Of a DNA stretch of 64,000 nucleotides, positions 1 through 12,300 are shown piece by piece. Positions within the stretch are counted from its first letter, which is position 1, and each line of letters opens with the position of its first letter. The notes under the pieces are model-generated. The model did no database searches, was not told the origin of the DNA, and saw nothing but the letters and a program-made list of their open reading frames with translations. Made by a program: the position numbers and the translations under genes. The DNA comes from Lepisosteus oculatus (Eukaryota; Chordata; Actinopteri; Semionotiformes; Lepisosteidae): contig NC_090707.1 in assembly GCF_040954835.1 (NCBI RefSeq), positions 21,036,570 to 21,100,569 on the forward strand, written 5' to 3'.

Positions 1-180
1 TCCAGGGGCGCCGTACAATGGCAGACCCTGCGCTCTGACCCCAAGCTTCTCTCCCTGTCTCTGTGTCTGTGTCTCCATAGAGAAAAGCTGGGGTATGCGA
101 AAAGACGCATTCCTAATGCAAGAAATTGTGTAGGGCTAATAAAGAAACATTATCATTATTATTATCATTACATTAGCAGG
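1..180 (+). repeat. 3' fragment of an interspersed retroelement with ATT-rich tail
   Basis: This looks like the 3' end of a SINE or LINE. It has a CT-rich stretch, then a segment containing 'tatgcgaaaagacgcattcc', 'aataaag', and a terminal (ATT)n tail at about 145-172. The same segment recurs in opposite orientation at 53008-53085, which shows it is a dispersed family and not unique sequence. I cannot name the family. It probably lies in a USP37 intron. Confidence 0.6.
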
Positions 181-897
181 GGTGCGCCAGAGCAGCCAGG
201 CAGTGAAAGGGTTGCCTGAACTATATCTTTACCACAAATGTGGGATCTCTCAATCTGAATGTCCTGTACCTGCTTTCCAAATGTCCACTCCGAACTGGTG
301 TAGCGGCCACCCGGCTTGGGCTGCCCAGGGGTTTCCGGACGCTGTTCTCTTCTCTGTTCTCCAAACTCGCGCGCCTAGGAGGTGTCTAACCAAGGAGAGG
401 CAACAGACAGCGTTTCACTTTTTTTATAACCTTGGCAATTTGTTTCAATTTCTTTAGAAATTTTAAATGCAAAAATAAACATTAGAGATACAAGGGTATC
501 AAAGAAACAAACCTGCCGCTTTCAACAATCATACAAAGATTACTTTTAAAGTACGGGCAACTTAAATCTGGCACAAAAAAAATCCATTACTCAGTACCCT
601 GGAAATACGTGTTCTAGATAACGCTTGAAATTGGACAAAAAAAGAATTTAGCAGTGTAGACTTTTGCGTTTAGATTGGAAAGAAAATATGAACAGAAAAT
701 ACAAAAAAACAATTAACTTGTCTGGCATGTCCAATCTTCGCAAAATACAAGGAAAACAAATATTTTTGATCAAATGTAGAATGCAACTCAGGGCTTAGCT
801 ACATCAGCAGAAGATACTTCTGCCTATATTTCTCATGCTTGTTTTACTCAAGCCTATTCTCCCAATGTTTCAATGAAAAGCAGTCTTTGATCTCTAC
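181..897. other. Probable USP37 intron, no recognised element
   Basis: AT-rich sequence following the donor of the third USP37 coding exon on the minus strand. I looked for the next USP37 exon, the segment after the 'KPSQG' block, on the minus strand and did not find one, so it probably lies left of the window. Confidence 0.4.
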
Positions 898-3311
898 CTG
901 TCTTTCTGTGCTGGGTAGGTGTTGGCTAGAGTCATTCTGTATTGACCGGTTTCCAAGTATACTGCCAAAGCTTACAGTTCCCTGTGATGGCTTTAAAACT
1001 AGAATTAAAAAACAAACATTAGAGTTAAACACAACTTAAGATATACCCATGCTAAAGCTTCAGAACTATTTTAGCAATTTGTTCTGCATTTATTGTGATG
1101 TTAGAAGTAAGATTTGGAGTCGTCATCATTTTTATGATTAACAAGGGCCACAAATATTTTTTTATAAGGAGCCTGAAATCCTTTATATCCTTGTTAATTG
1201 TATACAAGCCTCACAACTCATCATGTTTGCTTTCTTTATTATATTACCTCATGAAAACAAAATACAATACAAAACGTAACCAGAATAAGATCTCATATGC
1301 AATACATATTCTTATTAGGGAAGATATGTACTGTACCTGTCTGTTTTCCCTGCTTCAGTTTCTCCAGGTAATCCCTGAATTTTTGGGCCAATAACAAGGG
1401 CACTTTATCAATGATTAGGCTACTTGAGTCCTTCAACACCACCTGGATGCGGCACTGATTCTGTTTAGGCCCCAGTGACACAGTCTTCACATTCTGGTTT
1501 AGCTGTATTGCAACAAAAAAATGCGCCATTTTAAAATTCATTTGTCTATTCGATCTCCCACCAATCCCCGAGTACAAGTGTCCTTCCTACTACACTTTTC
1601 TATTGACACCTTTACTCTCTCTGAACAGATTCATTTCAAAGAAGAAATGGTTATAAAATTCAGAATATTATACATAAAAAATATGTAGAAATACCTTAAA
1701 ATATTTTTGCCACTTGTTTTAGTCTAAATGCCTTTTCTTTTTTTTAATTATTACTCATTTAAAAACTATTTATTTTGATATTAAATACCCTCCAGAGATG
1801 TTTCTATCCCCACTGAAAAGGAACACAAGTCAAAACACATCAGAATAAGTTACAGACTGGATAATGTGTTTGCTTACAACAGTTCTAAACATGTTATACA
1901 GAACCTGCAACTGCACTGCAGTGAGCAAAGTCATATTGATCATAAATAACTGAATTCTAGAAAATACGAGTGTCATGTTTATTCACAACTGTTTTAAATT
2001 AAATCAGAACACAGAAAATCTACAAAACCAGTGTTTTTTAGAAACGAAAAGCCACCAGAACTATACAGTGACCTCTGTTGGTTCCCCATGTCCTTGAAAT
2101 ATAAAGGATGTAACACACCTCTCACTGGAGCCCTCTGAAGACTATCCATTGACCTCCTAAAAACAGGGGATGGCAATGAAAGAAGCAACATACAGCTGAA
2201 TCTATCACTTTTCAATGTTGTGCCCATTATTAAGAACATCAAGGCTACTGGTACAGTGGTAACTCCGTTAGGAGGAGGACACAAGCATATCTTGCCATCA
2301 TGACATACTGAAACGTGTTTCGGGAGGCTCAGAAATCTAAAGACGACAACTGGAGATCTCCAACCCAAACTGGCATCTTCGGGATACAAAGTATAGAAAA
2401 CTGACATTCAATGTTGTCTGATGTAATGAAAGTTAAAAATTAAATAAAAATTAAGACTTGTGCATGCTCATTAGCATTCTGTTTGGTATAAAAAAGGGGA
2501 AGCTCACACTGAGAGAACAGTATACATCCAAACCAGCAAACGAATGGTTAACAGAACACAAAGTAAATGTTCTTGACTGGCAATCTATATTACCAGTCAC
2601 CAAACCAATCTAACATTTGTGGTTTGAACTATAGAAGGCAGTTCACAAAAAAAAAACAATCATCTTAAGGACCCGGAATACTTCTGCCTGGAGAAGTGCT
2701 CAGAAATCTTCTATAAGAAGCACCAGAACTATACAGCACACTGCAGGAGGTGCCAGTGTAATCTATGCCAGAGGAGGATTAAAAAAATACTCACTACGGG
2801 AATGTGAATAAAAGTGATCCTTGTACTTTCGGAACTTGATTATGACAAATATGACTTTGCTTTGTGCAATGCTAATAAGATTAAAGTATGTATTACAGCT
2901 TTCCATTAAATGATGTATTTTGTTCCTATTTCAACAAGCGTTTGGATAAATCTGGAAGATCCTGTACAACCATATATATGTACCGTTTAGTAAGTGCACC
3001 ATATGCTAACATGCCTTAAAGAACAGGCAAAACAGCACAATTTAGGAAAATAGTACAAATTTACCATCTGTTTTCTTCAACCTCATTCCTAACAGAGGTA
3101 GGGTGAAACACATGAAGCTCTTTCGATCTGAAAGACAAGTAAACTGTACCTGAAATATTTTGGGGACTCCTCCACTGTTGAACCTCACAAAGAGGTTGAC
3201 TTTGTTGTCCTTCTCGTGGATCTCAAAGCTTCCTTCCTTCCACTTGGTGGTACCCAGTTGCAGGCTGTTGATCCGGACGCTGCCTAACAGTTTTGGCACA
3301 GTGGCTGCCAT
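898..3311 (-). CDS. usp37: Ubiquitin carboxyl-terminal hydrolase 37, N-terminal part
   Basis: Three coding exons are visible, in gene order 3311-3150, 1502-1337 and 998-898; phases are consistent (162, 166 and 101 nt). USP37 is a deubiquitinase acting in the cell cycle (cyclin A and other substrates). Its catalytic USP domain and UIM motifs are not in this window. What is seen is the N-terminal PH-like domain specific to USP37-type enzymes: 'TKWKEGSFEI' and 'NKVNLFVRFNSGG' in the first exon, 'SSLIIDKVP' in the second, and the linker 'KPSQGTVSFGSILG' in the third, all closely matching remembered vertebrate USP37. I chose the ATG at 3309-3311 ('MAATVPK') because the distance to the conserved 'RI.S.Q.G.TKWKEG' block is close to that in mammals. 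An in-frame ATG at 3330-3332 would add seven residues. A 5' UTR segment at 3312-3387 behind an acceptor is likely. The gene continues off the left edge. Confidence 0.9.
1503..3149. other. USP37 intron between coding exons 1 and 2
   Basis: AT-rich intron sequence. I see no transposase, LINE or SINE signature here. Open frames on either strand (for example 1994-2407 minus) have no recognisable homology and are interrupted. Confidence 0.5.
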
Positions 3312-3387
3312 GGCTTGAAGCACAACAGACACTGGGTCACTGGATCTTCAAGTGACACCTGGGCCAATGGACAGCCCTATGTAAAAC

Positions 3388-5001
3388 CTGAACATTTAAC
3401 AGAAGGTTTCCAGTTAGACAGCTCATTTAAGGTTACTTGTAATACTTTTGAGGATAGAAACTTTTCTTGTGCTTATTCATACTAGTACTATATTTTTTAT
3501 ACTCTTAAATTCATTATGGACCTATACATCATTTTTCATGGGAAGCACAAACATTACATAATTGCCTAAAAACAGCTGGTTCACAACATCCTTGTCCGTG
3601 TTCAGTATTAAAACACCAATAGCTAAACATTTCTTGGGGTTATAATCAAAATGACAGGTGGTGTATACAAAGAATGAAGCAACACACCAGACTAGTGACA
3701 AATCAAAATAATAACGTTCTGGGGTGAATCTAATTGCCATGGGAGAAGGACTTCACCAATGTGACATCCAAAGATGCAGCTGCAGCCCATGAAAGTTCTA
3801 CAGATAAATTCCCAGCCTTTTTTGCTTTCGTTTTGATCAATGATGGCTTAAAATATTTTCAAAACCCCTGCTCTATAACTATTATCAGAACATGTGCTGA
3901 TGTCTAAACACTTCATGTCTTGGGAGGCAGGAGAGCATGACACATCCCACCAAAATTGCAAGCACTGCGGATAGACGTAGTAATTACAAACATGCAGGAA
4001 CATTAATTTTGGCAAACTGTGGAACATTATTTAACAGATACGGAGCACCTTTCAGGGGAGGCGGATTCAAAGCCGTGCATTGAAACACTTTTGACTTAAC
4101 ACGGGGAAGCCGAAGTCCACTGATCGTTGTGTGAGACGCGCTTACAGTATTTTCACACTCATTCAGAACCATCGCTTTTAAACGATACAGCATGGAATCT
4201 AAGCACCAGACCATTGCGACTAGCAAAACCAAATCTAACGCACAAAAGAATGCAATGAGTAAAATATGCTAAGCGTATCTTACTACACCAGATCTTTAAA
4301 CGATTGAGGATACCATAGATGGGGCCCGTGCTATTGCAGAAATCAAACAGCTTTCACATACAGTCACCAAACTACTGTCCTCTGCTGTTAAGTGTCTGAG
4401 AAAATCACGGGGAGCTGCCCACAACAGACTGCAAAGACACACGTGCACAGAGGCCAATAGCGAAGTACAATTTATTCCACAATACAGGTCAGGAATCACA
4501 AATACTGAATTAAAACAGATGCGCCCGCAAATCGTGCTGCTTCGCCGTATTTCGAACTGCGAAGATTTCCAAGTGTTACTTTTTTGCGTGTGTCCGAGAA
4601 ATGGCACTTTTCTTGAAGTTCGTGAAGGGAAATCACAGGGACAAGACTGAGAGCAAACAGCCCGAAATTCAACGGCGACGAAAAAAATAGACACGAGAGT
4701 GAAAAGCTGGTTTCAAAGAGGCGATGCATTTTAACAAGAACACACAAACAGCCCTGGACGTGCACGACAGTCCCCATCTTCTCAGACCCATACATCGCCA
4801 CTTTCTCCGGCAACATTTATTTAGAACGGAACTACCCCCAGGTTTCGGGAGATTCCGTTTTCTGGAACGTCGTCGTGGGCAGGGATAACGAAAACCGGCA
4901 ATCACATTAAAGGCCGGGATAATGACAGCCACTGTCAGTAATTTGAATAACAAGAAGAGGAGGAACGCAGGACTCCGGCAATTACAACGAATAATGTCTT
5001 A
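3388..5001. other. USP37 5' intron
   Basis: On the minus strand this stretch is bounded by a probable donor (rc of 4997-5002, GTAAGA) and an acceptor just before 3387. It becomes more CG-rich toward 4600-5000. Several overlapping open frames on the minus strand (4296-4953) look like by-products of that composition and match no family I know. Confidence 0.45.
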
Positions 5002-5260
5002 CGTGCAAAAGAAAGCGTTCGGTTTCCACGCTTTCCTATATTTTGCGTATACTCCCCTCTCGTCTCCTACGGGCTGGTAGCCGTGTGGCCGGCCTCCGGT
5101 AGCAACTATGTTGTTATCGTTGACAGTCGGTCCAAAACGCAGCCCCACCGGTGTGTATGATGGCGGGAACGTGAAAATCAACAACGGAAACCCGGCGCGA
5201 GAACATGCGCTGTGGTATCGCGCGACAGAGTGGCATGGCGAGAAGCTGCGCAGTGCCTTG
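4990..5260 (-). promoter_or_regulatory. usp37: CpG-rich promoter and 5' UTR region of USP37
   Basis: This is the most CpG-dense non-coding segment of the left end; examples are 'cggcgcgagaacatgcgc', 'tatcgcgcgacag' and 'tggccggcctccggtagc'. It lies upstream of USP37 on the minus strand. A plausible non-coding first exon ends at 5003 with donor GTAAGA on the minus strand. A second good minus-strand donor (CAG|GTAAGAAT, rc of 5323-5333) lies outside this segment and could belong to an alternative first exon. The transcription start cannot be placed from sequence alone. Confidence 0.5.
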
Positions 5261-5796
5261 GTTTTCTTCCTGTACTGTAGTTTACAGGGGTCAAGGGGTT
5301 GGTTACTTTTAAACCTATAAATATTCTTACCTGCTTTAAGTATAAAATGTGGAAACCTTTTTTTTCTCCTTTAATGGAGCATAGACTTGAGCGCACATAG
5401 ATAATTTTGGAACTCCCATAATCCCTTAATATTGTGGTGTAATTCAAGAGAAAAACTAAACGTTTTCAAAAGTTTTCTTGCTTCTGGCTGGGGAATTCTC
5501 TTTAAAGAAGTATGTCTCAATGAGGACCCCTAATATTTTAAAAAGCACTGTGGGACAATAAATACATTACAATAAACTAGTTTACTTTGGAGTCTAGACA
5601 GTGGGTCCGGGGCTGAAAGATTGCTATTTGTAAAAGACTGCTAACATACTTTCATTTTTTTTCTTATTTTTAATACAAAAAAATTAACAGTGTAGAGCGG
5701 GTGAAAACACACGTAATTTTTAGTGTAGGAATAAAGCCTACTGAAATACATAACTTAATATGCTCTATAGGTTTGATTAAAAACTTAAGCTTTTGA

Positions 5797-5890
5797 AGGA
5801 GTGGAAGCCATTCAGCTCCTCTACATTGTTTGGTAGTTAATAGCAAATCGATCCAAGAATCTCATCAAACCATTTGTCAAAAGAAGCTCT
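5797..5890. repeat. Fragment of the AAGAACATAA-type interspersed repeat
   Basis: The segment 'agtggaagccattcagctcc ... agtta-atagcaaatcgatcc-aagaatctcatc' resembles the repeat at 37325-37560 ('gaaggtcattttgcccttct ... gttagtacgtaattgatctg'). It is the inner part of a dispersed element common in non-teleost fish genomes. It lies between the two head-to-head promoters. Confidence 0.5.
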
Positions 5891-6220
5891 TATAATTAAA
5901 TAATCTTACGGCATGTAAGACATGTCTAGATTTTTTTATATCAGGAAAAAATAATTAAATAAAATATTGGCCAGCCCTTGTGAAATATATGTCAGGGACT
6001 TGTGCAATACATTTATATTTCTATTCAGTTATGTAACCCAAATATTGGCAACGCAAAGTTGAGAGGTCACGCAGAATCAAATTATATCTCTTTAATTTGT
6101 TTTCGATTTTATTTAATATTTTGTTAAAATCCTAAAACTATACGAATGTAGCATTTGTATAGATCGGTGTAAAACAATAACTGCAACCTTATCAATTATT
6201 GTAGTTTGTTTTTTTTTTTT

Positions 6221-6397
6221 CGGAAATGTGCGCGCGAGGTGAAAGGTCAGAGGTTACAATTCCGGCGCTTGCTGGATTTTTCTCTCTGTTTTTGGAAACA
6301 GAGCATATATTAATATTAAAAGAAAGTAAAGAAATCCAACGGAATTAAAATAGGGACTCCGCAACATTCAGGCGATCATATCCAGGCGCTTCAGAGA
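6221..6397 (+). promoter_or_regulatory. cnot9: CNOT9 promoter and 5' UTR with three direct half-sites
   Basis: A short CpG-rich patch ('cggaaatgtgcgcgcg', 'ttccggcgcttg') sits directly before the CNOT9 start codon. At 6237-6256 there are three nuclear-receptor-type half-sites in the same orientation, each separated by one base: AGGTGA a AGGTCA g AGGTTA. This is a doubled DR1 arrangement, the layout bound by HNF4, COUP-TF, RXR and PPAR family receptors. Whether it lies before or after the transcription start is not known. Confidence 0.5.
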
Positions 6398-9300
6398 ATG
6401 TTGGCTACAGGGGCGGTAAGATTTTATTTAAAAGTACTTTATTCCTGAAGATGCTCTAGGCCTCGGTGAAATTTAAAATTTTGACGCAAGTGTAGGGACT
6501 CCTTAAAGACTCGATTGGCTGTTAAGTGATTTCACGATCCGATAAAGTTTGTTAAATATTTATTTGTACTGTTTATTTTAGAGAGTGGGTTTAAAATATT
6601 CTCTTTCTAATGCAAAAAAGGGTATTCAGTACAGGGGTTAAAAACTACGGAAGCATCATACACAGGAGGCAGTTCAGGTCTGTGAGAAAAACAACGGCAT
6701 GGTGGAATTTCATACTGGTGGACGATGTAGTTACAAAACTTGTAGGTTGTTTTCTAGATGCAGTTTAAGTGCGAGTAAACCGACACCTTGTATTTTATAT
6801 ATATACACCAGATAATTCAACTTAATGCCAGTGGACTACAAAGACTGATTAAAAACTGATGAAGTGAAGTTTTAGCAGCAGGTCAACTTGAAATGTTGTA
6901 TTGTATTGAGAAGGGACTGGTTGGTGGAACTAGTGTTTAGTATGGATGTTGTCATTTTATGTTTTTTGCTCTGCATTTTTAGAATCCCGACACTACATTA
7001 AGGGTGTAAACAAATACCTTTTTAAATTGTTTTCCTAGTGCTTTTTCATAATTCTGTTGATAATCAGACATTGAGAGCTTGATAAGGGTTACCATATTTG
7101 AACATTTAAAAAAGGGGTACACTCCTTCGAGAGGGCTATTTGTACCATTATCTATTAGACCTTTATTAGTTGTATTACGGTTGTATATTCTGTGTACTAC
7201 GTTTCGTCTATAAGTCTATATTGATCTGCAAAATTATAAAAACCGTTATGGCCTCAGAGATACTTTATTCAAATTTTACTGTATCTCTTTATATGTAGTC
7301 CTTTTCCTTCACCAGTCCTTAAGTAGTCTTCCTCCTGATGTGCCCAAGCAAATGTCTATGTAGAAAGCAGGTTTCTCAGCAGGAGAGAAGACGTTGTGGA
7401 AGTCTTTGCTAGAGGTTTGGCTGAAATTGTATGGAACAAGTAATATCCTTTTCAAGTTGTTTTACCTTGTCCACTGGCTTTACATGTGTGGAAAACCTCA
7501 CTTTACATTCCTATCTTGAGTAGGAACAGCAAAGAAGAAGTATGCGGCTTTAATAGCACTGAGTTCCACTTGGTGTTTTTTTTTTACTTTTCAAAGTATT
7601 TGATCCACATCTGGTGTGATTAAATTCTTCATTATTATCTCAACCTCCTATCAATTTCTTTAGATTATTGACCTAATCAAAATACTTCACAGCATCAGTT
7701 ACTGCCTCCTTATCAATCAGATCTTTGACGCAAGGTTCCACATCAGCCCAATTCAGTGTTTCACTCAGGACAATTTGTTTAAAACAAGAGAAGTCTTCAA
7801 GGGACCTCTTCTACGTCTTGAAATATTCTGAGGATTTACTATACAGATTATCTGTTTTATCACATAATGTGTCACACTCTTCAACAGATCCTTCCATGTG
7901 CATTTTCTGCCAGTAGTCCCTTACTTGGGAATATTAGAATCAAGCTTGTTATCACTTCCAAGACAGAGCTGTTTTCCCTTTCAGTTTCTTGGATATATGT
8001 TTGGAATAAACTCATGAATGCTCAGAGGTAACACTCACTTAATTCATACTCAGAATGTCTTGATCAGAGTAGGTGGTTTGTCCTATAACAAAAATGAGGA
8101 GTTAAAAGCTGGAAACTGTATCAGTCTTGTAATGTCTGGAAAAAATGACAGTTATGTCGTGCCATGAGAAAATAGCTTAGGACATTCAAAATCTATAAAC
8201 CCTGGATTTGCTGGATTACCTGATTTGCTGTCTGGTTATAAAACATAATCTGCCATTTTTGATGATGAGCTCTCCTCTCCAACTGCTTTCTCATGCTTGT
8301 GTGAGTCCACACAAACTTGTAAATCATTTGCACCTTTGTCTACCACAGAAGTACCAGGTCTACATACCAAGCACTCAGCTTCTCATTCTTCTATCCTGCT
8401 TGGAAAACATAGCAATATTGTCTTTACTTCTGAAGTGAATGAGTATTTTTGGTTTGGCATTGTGTTTAGGGATAGCAAAGTAAAAAAATCAAATAAAGCT
8501 CTCTTGAGCAAAAGCTACTGTGCGCAGTCCAGAATCAGATAAGATACTGAAATTAGTGCTGTGGCTGAGCCAGTGTGGAGGTTTTGGGAAAAATCCTCTC
8601 TCTTTGGAATGAAAATTGAATGGGGCAGAAAACTAGACACTCCAACTATAACCAATACATAGTCTTGCTCACGAATAATCAGCACTCCATTTCACATTCA
8701 AAACCTTTGGAGACAAAGATATTAAGAGGAAGATATTAAGATTTGAAAATTCCTCCCAGACAGAGATCTAAGGCCTACAGAGGAGGACATGTCTGGGGGA
8801 AAAAACAATATGGTAACCCTAAACATGTTTCAATTACAAAACCAAACACAAGTCAGAGTAGTACAGGACTATGTTAGCTGTAATTAAAATCTAACTGTAT
8901 CTACTATATCTGTCTTAGCTTACATAGATATAGATGATACAGTTAGATGTAGCTGTTCTATAGCAGGTTAATATAATTTGTTATCACAGTGCTGTCATCT
9001 TACTGTTTTAACTTTTTATGGTGAGATTATTTTTCATGTATTGTTGTTGCACTGTGTTGGAAAGGAGATACCATTTGAAAGCTTTACAAATGGCAGTCTA
9101 CAGTACCTAAAGTGTTTTAAATGGTTTTCATTATTACAGTAGCAAAAATCCAAATATCAAAATCCGTTTGTAGGCTCCATTCTCTCAGACCGTCTGCATT
9201 CTTTCCTTGCAGGCTGTAACCACAGCGCTGGCGCAAGTGGATAGGGAGAAGATCTATCAATGGATCAACGAGCTGTCAAGTCCAGAAACCCGTGAGAATG

Positions 9301-12300
9301 CCTTGCTGGAGCTCAGCAAAAAACGGGAGTCAGTACCAGATCTGGCACCCATGCTCTGGCACTCCTGTGGTACCATAGCTGCTCTCCTGCAGGTATCTAG
9401 TGCATCTAACCTCGGCTGTGAAGGTTGAATTCAGACTGCTTTTGGAATTATAGTTTTTTTTTTATTAAATTGGAAGAACCTGGGGTGTAAAACATAATCC
9501 AAATGTACACTCAGAATGTGCAATTTTTAGTAAAGTTCTCTTTCTCTTCTGGTTTTGGCCTTAAGACTTTCATAGTGGTTTAGAAATTTGTCTTGAAGCC
9601 CATGAGGTGACTGACATGCAAATATATTTATTTTGAAAGTGTTTTGGAGTTTATGTAAAATGAAGCATTTGAATATGTTATAATTTGGCATAATTCAAGA
9701 TAGCGTTATTTAAGGAAATAAAGAGTTGACATAGCATGTGACATACATTTCTACTAAATGGGTAGATATAAACACTACAGCTTAACTTTATGGGTTTTGG
9801 CATTCCTTTAAAATGAAATGTTTTGGCGAGAAACTTTGCAACATTGTTTTTGTTATGCTTGTTTTATGGTTAATGGTCTGTTTAGAGTATTTTCTGATCT
9901 GTAAAATTAGCTTGTCATGCACTGTGACACTTTATGACGTATTTTTAAAACATTCTTTTTCTAGGAAATTGTCAACATATATCCCTCTATAAATCCACCA
10001 ACACTAACAGCACATCAGTCCAACAGAGTATGTAATGCCCTAGCACTTCTGCAATGTGTGGCTTCTCATCCAGAGACAAGGTAGGTTATTATACATCTGT
10101 ATACTAGCTAAGTTAATAAAATAGCTTGCTCTTTTACAAGTTTTGATTCACCTTTCATTCAACATGTAAATATATCAACTTTAGTTCAAGTCTATAACAA
10201 TTTTTTGTCTTGCTTGTGATCTGCTCTGTGTTTGCCAAAAGAAAGTGTAAGTTGACCAATCTTCATCTTTTTTTCAGGTCTGCATTTCTTGCAGCACACA
10301 TCCCACTGTTCCTCTACCCCTTTCTGCACACCGTCAGTAAAACACGGCCTTTTGAGTATCTTCGGCTAACTAGCTTAGGAGTCATAGGTAGGTTTCTTCA
10401 TACTTCAGATTAAGTCATTTTAGCTAAATTATAGTAGCTTTTCATACTACATATGTTTTTTATTCTTCTTTAATTATTTAAAAATCTTGAATTGCCATTT
10501 GTTGTTTTTTTTTGTTTAGCCACCTCTAGTTTGGAGTCACCAGTGTCCAGACTTGGTTTACTTCTGTTACCCTCATGTCTGCAGGGAGGGATGATCACAG
10601 TGCGTGGTTTTCTCTGAACTTCACACTGTCATAGCCATATTTTTCCTGTTCCACAATCTCAGCATCTACGTCTACATCACAGCACTGCAAGCTCATAGTT
10701 ACCTAGAAGGCAAAGTAGTTGCTATTACGTTAACTGCCATGGATATTCTGGGCAACTGAGGCTTCCCCAACTCCAGTGGAATTCAACCCACTGTTTCCTG
10801 CCACTTAGGGAATGGTGCAGTCTATTAATGACATACCTGTAATGCAAATGCATTGACCATTTTGTCACAGCTCTGGTCCTTGAGTTACATGGCAGTTTTC
10901 ATTTTCAACTGTGCTTTTTTTAATATGAGGTTATTGAATCTTTAAATTCATTACAATAGTCCAAGCTCCTAAATAATAATTGGTTATGAGTTCGCAGTAT
11001 CATCACTTTGACAGGATTGTTTCAATGACCATTTGGAAATGATTGAGTCTCCATTCAATGTTGGTTTACTCATTGATATACAGCTTCGGTTGCTGCATTT
11101 CTTTGAAGTAATACAAAATAGAATATCTAAGATTTGACAGTAGAAAGCAGGTCAAAATCAAGTAATCGGTTAAGGGTTTATCATTTTAACTACAAATCCC
11201 AGAAGCCAACGGGGTACTTGAGAACTAGGATTAGGAAACATTGACCTTTATTATGGGATCCGTCTGTAATAGAAACAAACGTCTAAGAAGGTTAACCCAC
11301 ACAGGATATAGAAGATATACACTGTAGGTTTTATTAGATATACTCGTTGCTTTGGTTTTTCAAATGTTAACTTGGGTAATAAGTCTTTGAAACTTTGTAA
11401 CATAACTCATTTTAATAGTATCTCATTGTATAGCTTGTGTATATTGATGTATATGTTACAGGTTATAGGGACCTTATAAAAATTTTCATGTTAAATCAAA
11501 CTCAATCTATGTCATTGAAATTAAGTAACTTTTTGCTGCACTTGCATGGTCTCATAATTTCTGCTGGGAGGGAATTAATTTCTATGTTTATTAATTTGGA
11601 GGTGAAACAGGGCATTTTAGGTTCCAAAACATTGTTTATTAAGAATATAAAATTGTCTGTGTGCCTATAGGAGCTCTGGTGAAGACAGATGAGCAAGAAG
11701 TCATCAACTTTTTACTGACCACAGAGATCATTCCACTGTGTCTGCGCATCATGGAGTCTGGCAGTGAATTGTCAAAAACGGTAGGAAACATCCTTGCACT
11801 CTGCTGATATAAGTCTAAACAGCTGTGCAATTAACATGCCCAGAGATGCAGAGCAAAACAGTGGTCAGAAAACCTAAAAGTCCACCTTTGTATCTGACAC
11901 CACAAAAATAACTAGTAATAGCTTCTTGCTTCCCCAAATTTAGGTAATCACAATTAGACTGCTTTCTAATTTTTACACAGCAAAAGACCTAAAACATATA
12001 AATGCATTTAAGTATTTTCAGTAGGTAGTTAACTAGTCAATTGCACTCCAATTTAAGAATGTTATTTCTTAAATTGCAGTCACAATACCAGAGCCTTGGT
12101 CTGTCTATATGTTTGTCTATACTGTATCTCATGACTGCAGGATTAACAATCCATCATCGTGTCTGTAATCTGCATGTGTTTTGGTTGTCTTTCTTTGCAA
12201 CAGGTTGCTACTTTCATACTACAGAAAATTCTCCTGGACGACACAGGGCTCGCTTACATTTGTCAAACATACGAACGTTTCTCTCATGTTGCCATGATAC

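Noticed and set aside
1994..2407. 137-codon minus-strand frame in a USP37 intron
   Set aside because: No homology; the conserved USP37 exons splice around it.
4296..4953. Overlapping minus-strand frames upstream of USP37
   Set aside because: They lie in the USP37 5' intron, overlap one another in different frames and match no known protein.
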